A DNA stretch of 64,000 bases from Clytia hemisphaerica (GCA_902728285.1 CACVBU010000283.1:461175-525174); one strand, 5' to 3'. Positions 1 to 14,500 are shown, counted from the first letter of the stretch. Made by a program: numbers and translations. Notes: generated from the letters alone by a model not told the origin.

Positions 1-245
1 TTTTTTGTTCACAGGTAGCCATTTTTTATTTTTTTTGAAAAATCCGGCTTTTTCGTGTGCTTCCGTGCAAAGTTGGATCTTTCGGATTCTACTCGTTCTT
101 TTCTAGAACTTTTTTTACACAGTACGGGAAATAGGTCAAGGCAGATAACTACCAAAAGAAATTCTCCAGAGGTTTGTTTTTGTATGACTTTTCTGGGTTC
201 GAAGACATTCGGTCGCCAACTAGACCGGTCGCCAACTGGGCAGGG

Positions 246-368
246 GACTCGCCATGCGCATAATTATTATAATATGCATGAAACAGTAATTATGCATGGC
301 TGTATCATTGTTTTTATGCTGGACTACATAATTATTCAACAGGGTTGCCTCTTTAAAAAAAGGTCTAT
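246..368. mobile_element. Palindromic MITE, truncated copy
   Basis: The right arm (TATGCATGGCTGTATCATTG ... CTCTTTAAAAAAAGGTCTAT) matches the element that interrupts the LINE at 5.3 kb. The left arm is mostly lost, with only a remnant near 250-280. Confidence 0.6.
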
Positions 369-1032
369 AAAACCATCATGATACTTTTATGGCTGGTGCT
401 CTGGTGCTGGTGGGAGGCGGCAGGGAGGAGCTAGCCTATTTTGAATATTCTGCTTCTTGATATTTGTCGGTTTGTTGGATGGAAAAACACCAGGATGAAA
501 AACAGCAGTACTTTTTATGTTGTTGATAATTTCAAAGCAAATTGAATCAATTCAATCTAGTCAAGGCAGCAAGAAAAACCCTGCAAATCAGTGACACCAC
601 AAATGTTTCCAGATTTTTGGTTTTGTTGACAAAAATGTTTTGTTTACTTTCTTGTTGTCGGGGGGAAACCCGATTTGCCGATTAGTGACTTTCCCGCCTA
701 TTTCCCGATTTGCTATGGTTGGTTGCACTTACCATGTTAAAAAGCTAATTCGTAAGTCTAAACTTGATTTAGTGAGTTTGTCCGTAGAACGTTCGAATCG
801 TTCGAAAAGTTGCAAAAAAGTTGAAGATTTGAAAAATGCAACACGCATAGTATTGATTTTCGGGTTAATTTCGGTTTTTTTTCGCACGCCCGCCCGCCGT
901 TGAAAAAAGGGACGCACTCGCTCGCTGCGCTCGCTCGTGCGTAATTAGGCTAGAATTTATATCCTAGTTAGGATATTAATGGCCTAATTTGGATATATGA
1001 AATATTCAAACCTAATTATCTTGAGAACAAGT

Positions 1033-1689
1033 AAAATCCGCGTCAATCTTACTACATAAACTTGTTACTTTTACTAAGAAGAGTATTTAAAGCGAAAAGC
1101 TTTTCTCTTTTTAGAGCGGAGTGAAAAGATGTGATTATCTTATTAAAATTATAGCTTAATTTGGCCATGATAGCCAAATTAAGCCGATTTAAGTTCTACA
1201 TGCAGCGCGCCATTTTTTGTCTGAAAAACGAAAAAAAAAATAGTATCATAATATATTGTTGTTATCGTGGGCTTTAAGTATAGTTTTTTGGTTTTGCTGA
1301 TCTTAAAGATATGTTATTAAGATATTTCATTTACACTTGATAGATTGTTGATTAAATATTTAAAACGAGGAAGGTCTTTTTTACATATTATAGCTGACAA
1401 GGTTGTTTATAAAATCTAAAAGTGTACAAAACAAGTTTATTATGAAGATAAAAAATAGATAGATAAAACATGTTTCAAAAGCAAAGTTTGGATCACGTTT
1501 GTTTACATTAATCTTGAAATAATTTCGACTGTACTGCTGTATATATATAAACATAATTTTGCTGAAACAGCATAATATTTAAAAACTGAATATTTTCTCA
1601 GTCCGCTCAAATTTTACCCAAAAAACATTCGGAACTTATTCAAATAAATAAGAATTTGACATTTTAAGCTTAATATTGACGCGGATTTT
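1033..1689. mobile_element. TIR element, about 657 bp
   Basis: The ends AAAATCCGCGTCAAT(C/A)TTA are inverted copies at 1033 and 1689. No transposase reading frame is visible inside. The flanks carry several AATTAGGC / GCCTAATT motifs that may belong to a larger element. Confidence 0.5.
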
Positions 1690-2013
1690 GAAATCCAAGT
1701 CAAAAATTGGAATTTTGTTCCTTCCAGCCTAATTAGGCTACGATTTCTGGCTTAATTAAGCCATCGTATCCAAGTTAGGCCAGAATCGGCGAACATAGCC
1801 TAATTTGCAATAGTTCCTGACTGTTATGGAGGAACTGGAAAATTTTACCTATTTGAATGCTCAGCTTAGGCTGACCAATTATTACTTTAGATTGAGATTT
1901 CATTTAGATTTAGATTTTATGTCTTTGGCATCTCAAGAACAAAGCTTGAAATTATTTTCTGAAACACATCCTTTGGGCTGTGAATCTGCTGCTCAGAAAG
2001 CTTTCCAAAGTAT

Positions 2014-2293
2014 AGTCCGGTCTTCACTTGCACGCGCTACGATCATGATTTTGCTCGGAAAAAAGATTGCTTGGAAAAAGGATTACGTCATAAAAACGTA
2101 GCGCGCGCTCGAAAAAAGAGTTGAACCATGGCGTTCTAAATTTAGAACGCCATGAGTTAAACACATTTCAACTTTTTTTCAACCGTTACCTTAGTTCGTG
2201 CCAATGGATTTGCTTCATTTTTCTTTTGACCAATAGCGTGGAAGATTTGCTCGAAAAAATGCGATCGAAGCGCGCGCAAGTGGAGACCGGCCT
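2014..2293. mobile_element. Palindromic MITE next to the CTLD 3 splice donor
   Basis: Inverted ends AG(T/G)CCGGTCTTCACTTGC, followed in both arms by CGCGCT.CGATC, lie at 2014 and 2293. The centre holds a perfect 28-bp palindrome at 2126-2153 (half-site CATGGCGTTCTAAA). The element begins only 16 bp inside the intron that starts at 2309. Confidence 0.55.
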
Positions 2294-2309
2294 TAAGAAA
2301 ACATCTTAC

Positions 2310-2567
2310 TATCTTGCCATTTTAGAACTCCTTCTTCTTCTCGATCCGAAGCTGCAGCTAAGAACGTTCCAGGTTTCAAATAATCTGTTAGTTGGTTGAA
2401 TTCTTCAAGAGAATTTATTGTGATCATTTCACCGCCGTATTTTTCTGCGCAGTATGTTATCCCTTCTCCGTTGTATATCAGCCCAAATGATTCTAAATCC
2501 ATGACCATTATACATTTGGTGCCTAATCTTACGGCACCGACAGGAGCATTTGGTAAGTGGCAATGAT
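2310..2567 (-). CDS. Exon: CTLD 3, N-terminal part
   Basis: Eighty-six codons between GTTTTAG and a GTAAGA donor, phase 1-1. It has D-H-C-H-L-P, T-K-C-I-M-V and T-Y-C-A-E-K-Y-G-G-E-M-I-T-I-N-S, then F-L-A-A-A-S-D-R-E-E-E-G and L-K-W-Q-D. This is a good match to the first two thirds of a long-form CTLD (cys, cys, cys-GG, the WIGL-like strand and W-x-D). The C-terminal exon was not found in 1-2300 and presumably lies beyond the left edge. Confidence 0.72.
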
Positions 2568-5500
2568 CTAAAACAAAGGTTCTATTTTATCGATTTTTCG
2601 AGGAGGTTGGAGGAAGGGTTAATATATTAAAAAAAAAAGAGATTTGAAAACATATTTTAGAAAGTAAAAGATATCCTATTCGGTTGTTTACCTAAAATTG
2701 GTTTACCTAAAATGCATACTGTTTAACTCTGAAGAACTTAGAACTTAGTAGATTGATGATAGAAAAAACAAATTACCTTCTGGCAAATTATAATAAACCA
2801 AATCTCGAAGTAAGACTTTAGCTGGTTCATAAAAATCATCTGATCTGTACACATGAACATTTTCGAAAGTCAATGGATTTTCGTTGATCATTTGATGAAT
2901 GATTTTTCCATTAATACGAGCAAAATAAACATATTTCGATCCTTGCTTGATTTGAGATAATTCGATTGAGTACCATTCTCCTAGTTCCAGTTTTTCTTTA
3001 CTTGTGAAACAATAATTTCGATTGTCATTCAAACCAATACAAGTATGGAGCTGATTTGTGTGATCTTTAAGAAAAATTGCCGGCTGCCGATCACCCATTT
3101 GTCTGGTATTATGTGTTCCTGTTGTAAAACGTAGTATATTACCCCAAGTTGTGAGCGTTTCCATTGGTTGAACATTGAATGAAATGAACCAAGCTGGCTT
3201 CCATACTGGAATAATGCCAATTAGACTATTCCGTGTTGGCTCTGCATCATCTAAGTAAAAAAAATGGTCGAATTTCTTTAACAATCTGCTTTCTTTCGTA
3301 GGATTCGTGTTTTTAGTACTCGATTTTTTTCTACGTCATCACATTGATAAATTTTTATGGTTGAGCACTCTTTTGCTTATCAATTTTCTCAACGTCTTTT
3401 TCGCCCTTTAAGTTGAATAGAAATATCATGTAACAGATACACGAATTCTTTAAAAATTTCCCGTTATATATCGAATTTGTAGTAAACAAGATTCGCAAAT
3501 ATGCGACAAAATATTTCCCAACAACAGCTTTTAAAATTGTAATTGAAATTATTTTCTAACGATGAAACAAAAATTCTTGTCTTACTTCTTCTTATTCCTT
3601 AACTCTATCAATCACTGTAAATAAAGTTATCAAATAAATATACTACTATAGAAAAGAGAGTATTTTACAAATACACCCTGATAAGAATTTGTTTTCTTCG
3701 CACACGCACGCGGTGATAGGCGCGAGCGTTGCACGTATAGAGGTTGTTTACATCAAATTTCTCGAGCGATACTTTGTTAAATTAGTTTCCTTGTGGTAAC
3801 ATACACGGAACCGTTCGCGATAGATGATCTAGACATGTTCACGGACTTATATCCGGATGACGGACTTTTGACTATCATCAAAGTCTTTGCTATCATCCAT
3901 GTTTCTTGCCTTTATAAATATTGTGTATCATGATACTAGCTAGTCTGAATCGCAGACCTCTACAAAACCACAGGTAGTATAGGTCTGCTTAATGATCTAC
4001 CAACCGCTTTCCGGTTCGCAAAGGAAATCTTGGCGAGTAATTTGATTGACATTGATGTGCGCGCAAAAACGATCGTTTCGAACGTTTTCAATGGAAGTGT
4101 ATTTCGTTCGTCGCAGGGAATTACCCCCTATTTTCAATATTTTTCAAAACAAAAATCTCTTTGACTTTGTCGAAAAGTAGTTTAAAAATCCAAATCCACA
4201 AGTGTAGAGGGTTTTCAAATTGACTTCTTTGTCAATCAAAAATATATTTCAATCCACTCAAGTGGAAAATCTTTGTATCGACCTCTTTGTCGAGAATGTA
4301 TTTCAATCCACTCAAGTGGATAAAGTATATTTTTGCACTGAACTTTTATATCGGTGATCAAGCAAGCAATTATTACTCACTCTTGGAATTATTACTCAGT
4401 CTGGCACGTAGAAAATAAAAAAACAAAAAATATGATAAAATATTGCATACACAAACCTCAGATTCACTATAAAAGTTATCTGAAGGTTCAACCAACTCTT
4501 TCAATCTAGAGCAACACAGAGCATAAAAACCAAACGTGAACGCAAAGCTTACTGGGTAATTAGTTTGACAATTAAAATATATGAATCTCTTTTATCACCA
4601 GTAGAATGGTATATAAACAAAAATATGTACAGGTTAAAAAGAAGAAAATAAAAAACAAGACTACGTTAAATAGAATATATGAACAGTCAACATGCGAGAA
4701 CAGGGATTTGAACAGGATAAAAGAAAGAAATAAAGAGACAGAGGTCAGATCCCTGTTCTCGCTCTGATGACGTGTTCTTCTAACATTGCTTTGAAAGCAA
4801 CCCGATTATCATAAACATGCCAGTTTTGAATATAACCATTGTACTTATCAAAGATATCTGAAGGCAGTTGATCAAAACATTGAATAATACAGTGTCTTTT
4901 GCCGAATAGTGTTTCTGTGAAGGATATGTCGTTAAGATCGTTTATTCTTTGACATTTGTCGAGAAAGCTGAATTCTACGTTTGTATGAGTAGACAGTAAA
5001 AAGCAGATATAACTCTTGGTAGATTCATTAAGCACTTACTGCCTGAGTAAGTTCAGATGACGTTCATCGATAATGCTGCATACATTGGGAATACTGTACA
5101 GTCGATGATTGTCGTTTTTGCTTCTCTTCGATACATTGAATAGAGATTTTAAACAAGCCCTTGCCTGAGAATCAAGGTACTCCATCTCTGATTTTGTAAG
5201 TTCAACTAATTCAAGGCCATAGAGAAGTTTTGGTATGACAATTGTGTTGTATATAGAAACAATAGTGCTAGGATGGCAGTTACGGATGCCGGAAGCGATG
5301 AGGGAGGTGGCTACAGACCATAACTCTGCTATAGACCTTTTTTTAAAGAGTCAGCCATGTTGAATAATTATGTACTCCAGCATAAAAACAATGATACAGC
5401 CATGCATAATTTTTAAAATATGCATGATACAGTAATTATGCATGGCTGTATCATTGTTTTATACTGGAGTACATAATTATTCAATATGGCTGCCTCTTTA

Positions 5501-8500
5501 AAAAAAGGTCTATTCGAGTGTCTCTGCTGTGGTTCTTTAAGCATAGATGATTTTTCTTTTTTGTCCATTGAAATCCGAGATGCGTTAGGGTGTCTTGTTG
5601 TGATATTTGACAGTCGTTAAGAGTCAGGGTCGGCGATTTGATTTTGGTGGGTATGACGAATTGTGTTTTGGTCTTTGCTTGGTTGAATTTAAGCCCGTGT
5701 TCCTTACCGAAGGATGCGCAGTGGTCAATAAGAGTTTGAAGGTTTCTGAGGGTAGGACTAAGTAGTAAAATGTCGTCAGCGTAAACTATAATACATGTCT
5801 GAAGACCATTTGGTAGTGAGGTGCCAATCTGTAGGGCTTTGATGTTCGAAATATGTTCTTGGGTGTAGATGTTGTACATGTAAGGTGATAGGATGGCTCC
5901 TTGGCGAACCCCTAGACTGAGGGTGAACTGCTTGGAACTGCTTTGATTCCCCAGTAGGTACACTAATGTACACTAATGTCTCTCACTTCAAGAATACTAG
6001 GGAGATAAACTTCCACAGTTTTCCATATCCTTAATATTGTTTTTATCTCAATAGTAATAAAATAGCATACGCCAAAGCTTTCGAAAGACTAGCTACTGAC
6101 ACTTATTCATTCTATTATCACACGCTTTCAGATCGCGCGACCGCTTTCAAAAGTTTACATCGAACCTCCCTAAAAAGCCGATTTTAAAAACATTTCCCCC
6201 ATAAAGCGGGAAATATTAAAAATGATACCATTTGTTCATTTATTCTTACCTTCAGGCAAATTATAGTATGTTAAATTTTGAATCCTTGCTTTAGCAGGAT
6301 CAAACAAATCATCGGATAGGTATACTTTGACATCCGAAAATATTCGGGGTTTTGTATTTTCAACTTTTTCAACCTCTTGTCCATCAACATTGACTATGAA
6401 GTAATATTTCTCTCCTTCTTTGATCTGTTTTATTTCCATGGCAACCCACTGGTTTAACGTTAGTGTTATGAGGTTTACCCAATAATTAGGGTCATCATTT
6501 AAGCCTGTTGCAATAAGTAAATCAGTTGTATCTTTCTTAACAAAAAGAGCTGGTATTCTTCCTCCGATTACTCTTAAATCCGCATCTGGGTCATTTGTGA
6601 ATTTAAGGACGCTTCCCCAGTTTGTTTCAGTAGTGATACCAATAAGTTGAATATTGAAAGATATAAACCAGGCGAATTTCCATGTTGGTATTGTATCAAT
6701 TAAGTTGTTACGAACTAGATCCTGTGCATCTGTGAATAGCGAGGGCGTGGTTGTCGGGCCTGCCGTCGTCGTTGGCGCTGTATGGAACATTTTTAAAAAA
6801 CTGTCAGTGAACATTTTCAAGCTCCAAAATTGTGACTTGATTACTTAGCCTTAAACAATAGAATTTGATATTCAAACTTATTAAAAACAGGCTTTTTCTA
6901 AATATTGACATCTCTTCATGTCATTGCAACGACTGAACAGGTTCACAGGGTTACATAGCTTTCAGATCAAAGCCTCCCAGAAAATCAAACCTTGGTCCAT
7001 TAGCTCAAACAAATTTGGCTTCCATGATACACATTTTTTAAAAGAGCATCCAAAATTTTTGAAGCCTCCGCATATCTTCTTAAATTTTGAGTTCTGTTTT
7101 TGTACTTTTTCTTAAGAAATTGGGTGATGGTTAAAATATAAAGAACAACTTAAGATTCTAACGTAAAGCCATAAAATGTTCTTAAATTATTTTATAATAT
7201 TTAGGCCATCGAAGCCTTATGTAGTTTATTTTTTATAAAAAACGCGTGTATTGTCAATCTCGCACCCAGCTTTTTTATTTTTAATGATGACATAAGTTTT
7301 ATGTGAGCTATCTGATTCATAACAGGGACTGGGTTCAAGAAATTGTTTTGTAGCATAGGAGTTACTTCATCTAATGTTTCCAGCTCACCCAAATAGAGAC
7401 TTATACGCATGCGTAATTTATCGTTTTTTAAACCACTAGTTGTTATAAATAGCGTAAAGTACAAAAAGTATTATGTATGGGTGAAAAATGTCGTTCTTTG
7501 ATAGTCAGGGTTAGGGTTAGACTAGTAAACCACGTCGTTGTATTTCGCTGCAGATTAAACTTGCAATGGGATCTATGTCTATATGCTCACTGAATACAAT
7601 GTCTTTCCAAACCACTCTCCCGCGGCAATTTCTATTTTTTATAAGAACTCTTTATAAGCACTATTCCCGCATTCCCGTGTCCAAGGAAAGACAAACGGCT
7701 GCTAGTCTAGATAGGGTTAGGGTTTGTAGTTCTTTTTGTCGCTTTTTAATATAATTATTTGCCGTTCTTTTTAGATGGTCTGAACGTTGAAAAAACATTG
7801 TGTGCCAGCCTGGGGTCTCATAGAGTTAAGATTTTATTAGACTCTCACCTTCAGGTAAATTATAGTACGTCAAATTTCGAATCAAGCCATTTGTAGGATT
7901 TCTGAAAACATCACTCGCATAAACAGTAACATTCGCATATCTCTTTGGACTTTGATTCTCTGCAGAATAAAATTCAACGCCATTAATATGAACGGTAAAC
8001 ATGTATTTAGAGTCTATAAATTCTTGTTTGATTTCAATCGCATGCCATTGATTAAAAGGTAACTCTTCACTCTGGGGCGAGCATTCTCCAGGTTTATTGT
8101 CCAATCCAATACAAAATTTCATTTGGTTTTTATACATAAAAACAGCTGGTTGTCGGTCCCTCTCTTCATCTTTATCTTGCGCACCAGCAGTAAAACGGAT
8201 CAGGTTTGTCCAATTACTCGGAACAGGAAGTTGTTTGAAATCGAAAGAAATGAACCAGGCTGTCTTCCGTAATGGTATAACATCGATTTTATTACCCTTT
8301 GTGATTTGTATATCTCCATTTTCTATTGTTGAATCTGAAAAGTAGATTTTGGATATTAAAGTAACTGTTAGTTTTTGCCCATGTTTAATACTTTTTGGTA
8401 TATATTTATTACGTCTTACGTATTTTGCTTTACATTGAAGTGACGTCAGCTCTCTGAAACAACACTACAGTATAACGCATTCAAGTGACTTCAATCACAC

Positions 8501-11500
8501 CCAACACCCCCCCCCCCCCCCCCCGAAAATACTGGTTGAAATATTTGCAAAATGTTATTATAGACCAAACGGTATTAAAAGTAACACAGTGTCCATTTAT
8601 GGTGCAGGAACACACCCCTGTCTCACAGCCCCGGTGGAACTTTCTTCCACAGTGGGGATGAAAATTTCTATCAAAATCCAAATGAGAATAGAAATTCTAT
8701 TGTTCTCAGTTCAAAAAGTCTAGTGCAAATGGTTTTAGAGTGCAATTTTAACCAAATTTTCCAGTGGGGTGTCTTTTGGGGCCTGTGGCACAGGGGTGTG
8801 CATTTGGACCTTAATTTCATGAACGTGGATATGATTATTTCTATCACTGAACCTTCAAATGCTTGAGGAACATGAAAGTATTAAATTACTGACCGATTAT
8901 TGTTGTTTGTACACTTTCGCTTGTAATTGCTGCAGCAGTCGTGGTTTTTGTTGTAGATTCAGAAGTTGTCGTTGTTGTAGGGTCAGTCGTTGTAGTTGTA
9001 GGGTTGGTGGTCGTGATTATAGTGGTCGTTGTGGGGCTCGCGATGGTTGTTGCGGGGGTGGTCGTGGCAATTGTTGTTGTTGTTGGACTGGTGGTGGTTG
9101 CGATCGTCGTTGTCGTGCTTGCTGTAGTTGTGGGGCTGGCTGTTGTAGTTGTTGGTGGTGATCCGCCTTGTGGATTGTTCAGATCTAGAATAAGTTAATA
9201 AATATTGAAAACTGTATTGGAGTGGAATCAGGAGGCTTCTAAGTAAATTCCCAGCTGGCACACAACGTTGTTTCAACGTTCATTTAATGTCCATAACGTC
9301 CATATATTCTTAGATGAACGTTAAAACAATGTTGTGTGCCAGCTGGGTTGGTACCAAAAACTAATTTTCTTTTACTAAAGGAAAAGTTCATTTTTTCTTC
9401 TTCATTTTTATTTTTAAATTTTCTCAAAAACTATACCCGTTTTTATAAGAACATTTAGGAGATTTTTTAAGAGAATCTGTAAAAATGGTCACACAATGGA
9501 TAAAATAAGAAGCGTGTAGCGCTCTGAATTATTTTGTCAACGGTATATGATATGTTAGAATTGAAAGATTCTTTGAAAAAATGACAAGCAAAACAAAGAT
9601 TAGTGGGCACTTAAAGCGAATGAGCTTTAGTTACCTCTTTGGCCTTCCGATATCGACAAGAAAGAAATGTTAGAGTTCGGGCTATTTTGAAATGTTTTCA
9701 ATGAACCTCGGGGTTATTAATCCCAAATCACCCTCTAAACCATGTTATTACTAGTACTAATACGAAGAAAGCTGGTCCCGTACTTGTAAATAAGTTTGTT
9801 GTAAATCTTTCTGACACAAATAATTTTGAGACAATCCTGTCTTGGATCTAAAAAATTTCCTTTTATTTGCGCGATAGGTCGATAACAAAATTCTTCAGAA
9901 TCGGTAAAGAGGATATATACGGACCTTTGAAATCGGCCTTGAAATCGGACCTTTACAGTGCAAAGAAAATTTAGCCAAATTTGTGTCAATTTGAGCGAAA
10001 AATCTATCCTTACTGTGCATTTACTTGGAAAGTTGTTGACTATTTTCAGGCAAAATATGGTCAGATTTTCGAAATTTAACACCCGTAGAGTGCACTTTTT
10101 CTCATCTTTGCTCATTTCGACCCTTACAGTGTACTTTTGGAAGCTTGGAAAAAGGATCTTAAGGGACCTCACGTAGGGTAGACCTTTTAACTTCTCCGGG
10201 CCTATCAAGGGGGGATAATACCTATTTTTCCCGTCAAATTTTTGGCTGAGTCCCAGAATCCCGTAGTCTGTTAGACGAAAACCGTTTTTTATTGCGATTT
10301 AAAACTATGAAAAAATTTGGTTTGTGGGAAGACACTAGCTAAGAATCCTGGAATTAAAAAAAAACATCGTCTCAGGGGCTAAAATACCGGATTGCAAGCA
10401 AAAAATAAGGCTAATGGTCTGACTTTTGAAATACCATTTCCCCGTCTCTTTTTTGTCAAATCCCATCATACCGTACGAAAAAAGGGCCAATCCCGTAAAC
10501 ATAGTAAAAGTACAAGCCCCCTATCTATTGTGTAAAGAAGTACTTACCTAATTTACAAAGTGGTTTGAGAGGTGAAGCACAATCATATGGTTGTAATTGA
10601 CCTCCATTAACACGAACACATCCTTTATTTGGGTTGGAAAAGAAGGGTTCGGGTGGTGGCTCCACTGGGCTATTATCTAAACAAAAATAATGATGTATAA
10701 GTAAACATAAGTTTGCAACCGCAGTCCAGGGCGACCCGAAGGCTCCATTTTCGTTTAGCTGTCTACCCGAAGGTAGGGGATAGCTGGATGCTCTAACTTC
10801 ATGCTACGGTCGCTCAATGATGTATATTTGAGTATTTTAGTCCCCATAACTCGAACATGCGCGAGGAAATCAAATTTACACTTGATGAAGTTTTAAACTT
10901 CCAAAACCGGAAAGATATTTCCTAGTATTTCATTTTGAAAATATACGAATTTGAACTTTTCGACCGTAGTCGCGCGGCCAGGCGCATGCCACTTAACTAT
11001 CCCCCTAAACTCGATCCAATCCTTTTTTGACACATTTTTCTATTGTCTATAGGTGCAAAAAAAAAGACTGAGACGGATTTAGTGGGATAAAGCGAGCAAA
11101 AAAATACCCGCGCGGCTACGGTCGAAAAGGTGGTCTGGAAGCTTATTGTTTTAACTTTTTGTTAGTTTTTTCCTTTCTTATCATCTAAAGATCAAAAAAT
11201 CGATTTGCTCAGTCTTTGATCACGTTACCAAGTACTGCTGTTTGAGATTGGTTTAAGATTTAATCACATGATCAAAAGTGCAAATTCTTTATTTATACTT
11301 CTAAAATCATTTGCAATATTACTATACTACCTATTTTGGAAGGAGTTTCAGCTACAAAGACGAGTTTATAAGGGTTTGTTAACTTAAAGTACTGATCTGT
11401 TAATTAATCATGTCAAAAGGCGGGAACATAAGCGCGGCGGGCGTTTGCTAAAATACAAGCTGCGTAGGAGAACGACCAAAAGTTGGTGAAAGGGTGCTGT

Positions 11501-14500
11501 TTGATTATGTTGATTTAAGTCCCTTCCACGCCGACAGATTTTCTTCCTACGCTCACCTTACTCCTACGCTTACCTTTCCCGTGGCTCGCCAGTCTACTGT
11601 AACTACAGCAATGGCATTGCATTATCCAAATAACAGAAGTTTTTAACCTAAAAATACCTACGTCTTCGCGTTCTTTTATAAAACCATCCAAAATTTTGAG
11701 ACTTTTTGGATGCTCTTAAATTTTTGACTTTCAAGCTTTTAAACGTTCAAAACAGGTTTCTATATATTTTCACCATTTTGTGAGTAATTTTGACGCATTT
11801 TCAAATGTTCTTAACTTGTTTTTACTATTTTGGGCATCGAAGCCTTATGTTTTTATAGAACAAACTATACACGAACATAAGGCTTCGATAGCCATTTTTT
11901 AGGAGAATGGGTAGAGATGGTCACGAAATGGAGAAAATAAGAACATTTAAGAACATTTTTAGGCTTAAAACCCAAAAAGTTAACAACATCCGAAGGCTTC
12001 CAAAATATTGGATGTTTCTATAAAAACGTGTATTAAATGCAAAATAAAAACTAAACGGTTATATGATAAGAATTGAAACAAAAGGAGAAGCACTATCAAA
12101 AGTTTAGCTGGTAAGAAGCGCAAGCAAAAAGGTTACATTGATATTTTTATATTTTAGTCACGTGATCAATATCGATGGGCAATTTAAAGTCGTCTAACAT
12201 GTGATCAAACTTGAACTCCTAGACAAAGCTATATATCCGCAATCTTTGATCGGAGTTTTTGGCCCAGCGCGTAGCGGAATGGGCTTTTAAAACGCAACTG
12301 GTCAAAAAGATTTGACTTTTATCAATTGACAATTGTCCAGGCTAAAATTCAATTATCTAACTTTCTATTGTGCGCATGCGTAATAAAAAACCACATATAA
12401 TTAATGCCTCCAACTTATATGGTCAAATCTTTCTTCTTTAATTATTAAGAGGTACTTATCTCAAAAAATTAAAGTAATTCAATCTTTATTGCTCGCCAGA
12501 CTCAAATGGCTCTATACATCGAAAAAATTCACTCCTGTAAATTAAGTTGTATACGTATAGCGACTCTGCAACGGAAAAATATGTTGACGCTAACCTTTGC
12601 AGGGCTTAGGCTTTCTTGTTTTAGATTGGTGGCGCCCGCAAAAAAGCTATTGCATGCGCAAAAAGATTCAATTTCAAATAAAAGCGACATGTTTATTATT
12701 CAATTGAAATATAAACGCATACTTACATCATTAACGAAAAATCAAATTTTCCTCAAAGCACTTGGAAAACTTTTTTTGAAGTTTTCTTTTTGTATACCAA
12801 GTTTTTCGTTCTACATCTGCAATTTGAGCTTTACTAAGCTCATTTGACGTCAGCCGATACTTCGATTATCAGCCGGATAGGAAGGTAAAGAGTCTATCAC
12901 CATATTTCCCTTATACCCTGCCTAGTAGTGCTTGGGATTCGAACACAGTCAATTGCGGTGCAAGTCTCTGATCGAAACCTTCACACTACAGATCGGCTTT
13001 TCTTTTTGGTTAAGTACTCTCTATTCTCTACATCTTCAGATGTTAGTACTGTAATTTCATGACTCATCAAAACACGAAAAACGTTAAGAAAATACTAAAA
13101 TTTACCTAATTTTCTCCATGAGTTAGTGTCTGTCTGTCTGAAATAAGTCCACACTTTAGCAGGTATATCATCAGGAAGACTTTCAAGGTCTTCCAAGATG
13201 TCTTCATTTATCATGTCAGCAGTTTTCATGAACATTTCATACTTTTTGGATCCATGTGTGCTCGCATCCAAGCAAGCAGAATTTTTATCAGAAGAGCCTG
13301 CCTGCATGAGTTGATTTATGTCCCAAGACTGTCTTAATAAGATATAACATCTTTCACCTCCTTTGATCTCATCCAGAGTCGAGCCAGGACAGTTTTGCCC
13401 TATTATAAAGAATAAATTCAGGCTGATAGGAGGTTAATAATTTCGTCACTTGCAAAGAAAAGATTTAACTTTTGCCGACAGACTTTTTATTGAAGTAATA
13501 CCATCGTCAAAAAGTTTTCTCGCCGAACTCGTCTCCATCGTAAACGAATTGATCTCAGATTTCTCAGATGATGGATTAAGGGGTGTGCAAACAAAATCAT
13601 TTTATTACAGATCCATACCGGCGTGGAACCAGATCCCAAAAAATGTTGTTAATGCTATAAGTCAATCATTTAAAGCATTTAAAGAAGAACTGACTCAGGC
13701 ATGGATAAAGCAGCCATTACGTTACGATTCAAGATCACTTTTGTATTATTATGTAGATAGACCGGTTTGGAGGTCCTAGTGTGCCTGGACTGTATATCCT
13801 GTATATCCTTTAATAAACAAACAAACAAATAATACACGTTGGGTTTTTAAAAGAATAAAGGCTGGAACAACACAGTAAAATACCAAAAAAATAAGCAATT
13901 TTGCATTTCCACATTTTCTTTGTCAATAATTATCAATTATCAATAATTGTCAATAACATGATTGTAAAATTGTAAAAACATTTTGTCACCGAGAGTTTTT
14001 TGTCACTTTTTGAAGACGATCTTTTTTTACCAACAATGAAGGATCATATTGTGAGAGATTTTGACGCAGAAATCCTATCAAATAGGCTAATGATAATTTC
14101 AAAAAAAGAATTATTTTTCATCTTACCGTTTTTTAAGGCCATACATAAAAACTTATGATTGGATCCACAATTATCGGATAAAAAAGCTGTGCCTGCTGAG
14201 TATTCGGCACGCTTATATGCCATACACTTGTTAGTGTCCGCGTAAGGATTCCATTGTGTGTCTTCAACTGTAAGATTGCCATCTGTTGATATAAGAAGGA
14301 GAATGAAATTTATACACGTTTTTTTATAAGAACATTCAAAATTTTTGGAGCCTTCGGAGGTTCTTAACTTAAAATTATTGATTTACTCATCAAAATATGA
14401 CAATTTGTATCGGTTTCTCGACTACGATCGAACTCGGGTGAGTTAGGGTATGTTTCATGTCTCAAAAACATAAAGAAAATATACCCTAAATATTTATGAC

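Noticed and set aside
4152-4320. Regularly spaced repeat resembling a CRISPR array
   Set aside because: Only about three units, the spacers are themselves similar between units, and the genome is clearly animal. It is an ordinary tandem repeat.
8859-9276. Overlapping open frames rich in Cys/Arg, Val, or Asn/His across the mucin exon
   Set aside because: They are other frames of the ACAACN repeat. Only the phase-1 minus frame (Thr-rich) connects to both neighbouring exons.
9735-10208. 157-codon minus-strand open frame
   Set aside because: It follows repeated AGTGCA motifs and has no domain or splice logic; related DNA occurs at 50.1 kb as a transposon interior.
12921-12998. Functional tRNA gene
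   Set aside because: The B box is perfect, but acceptor-stem pairing and a clean A box are missing.
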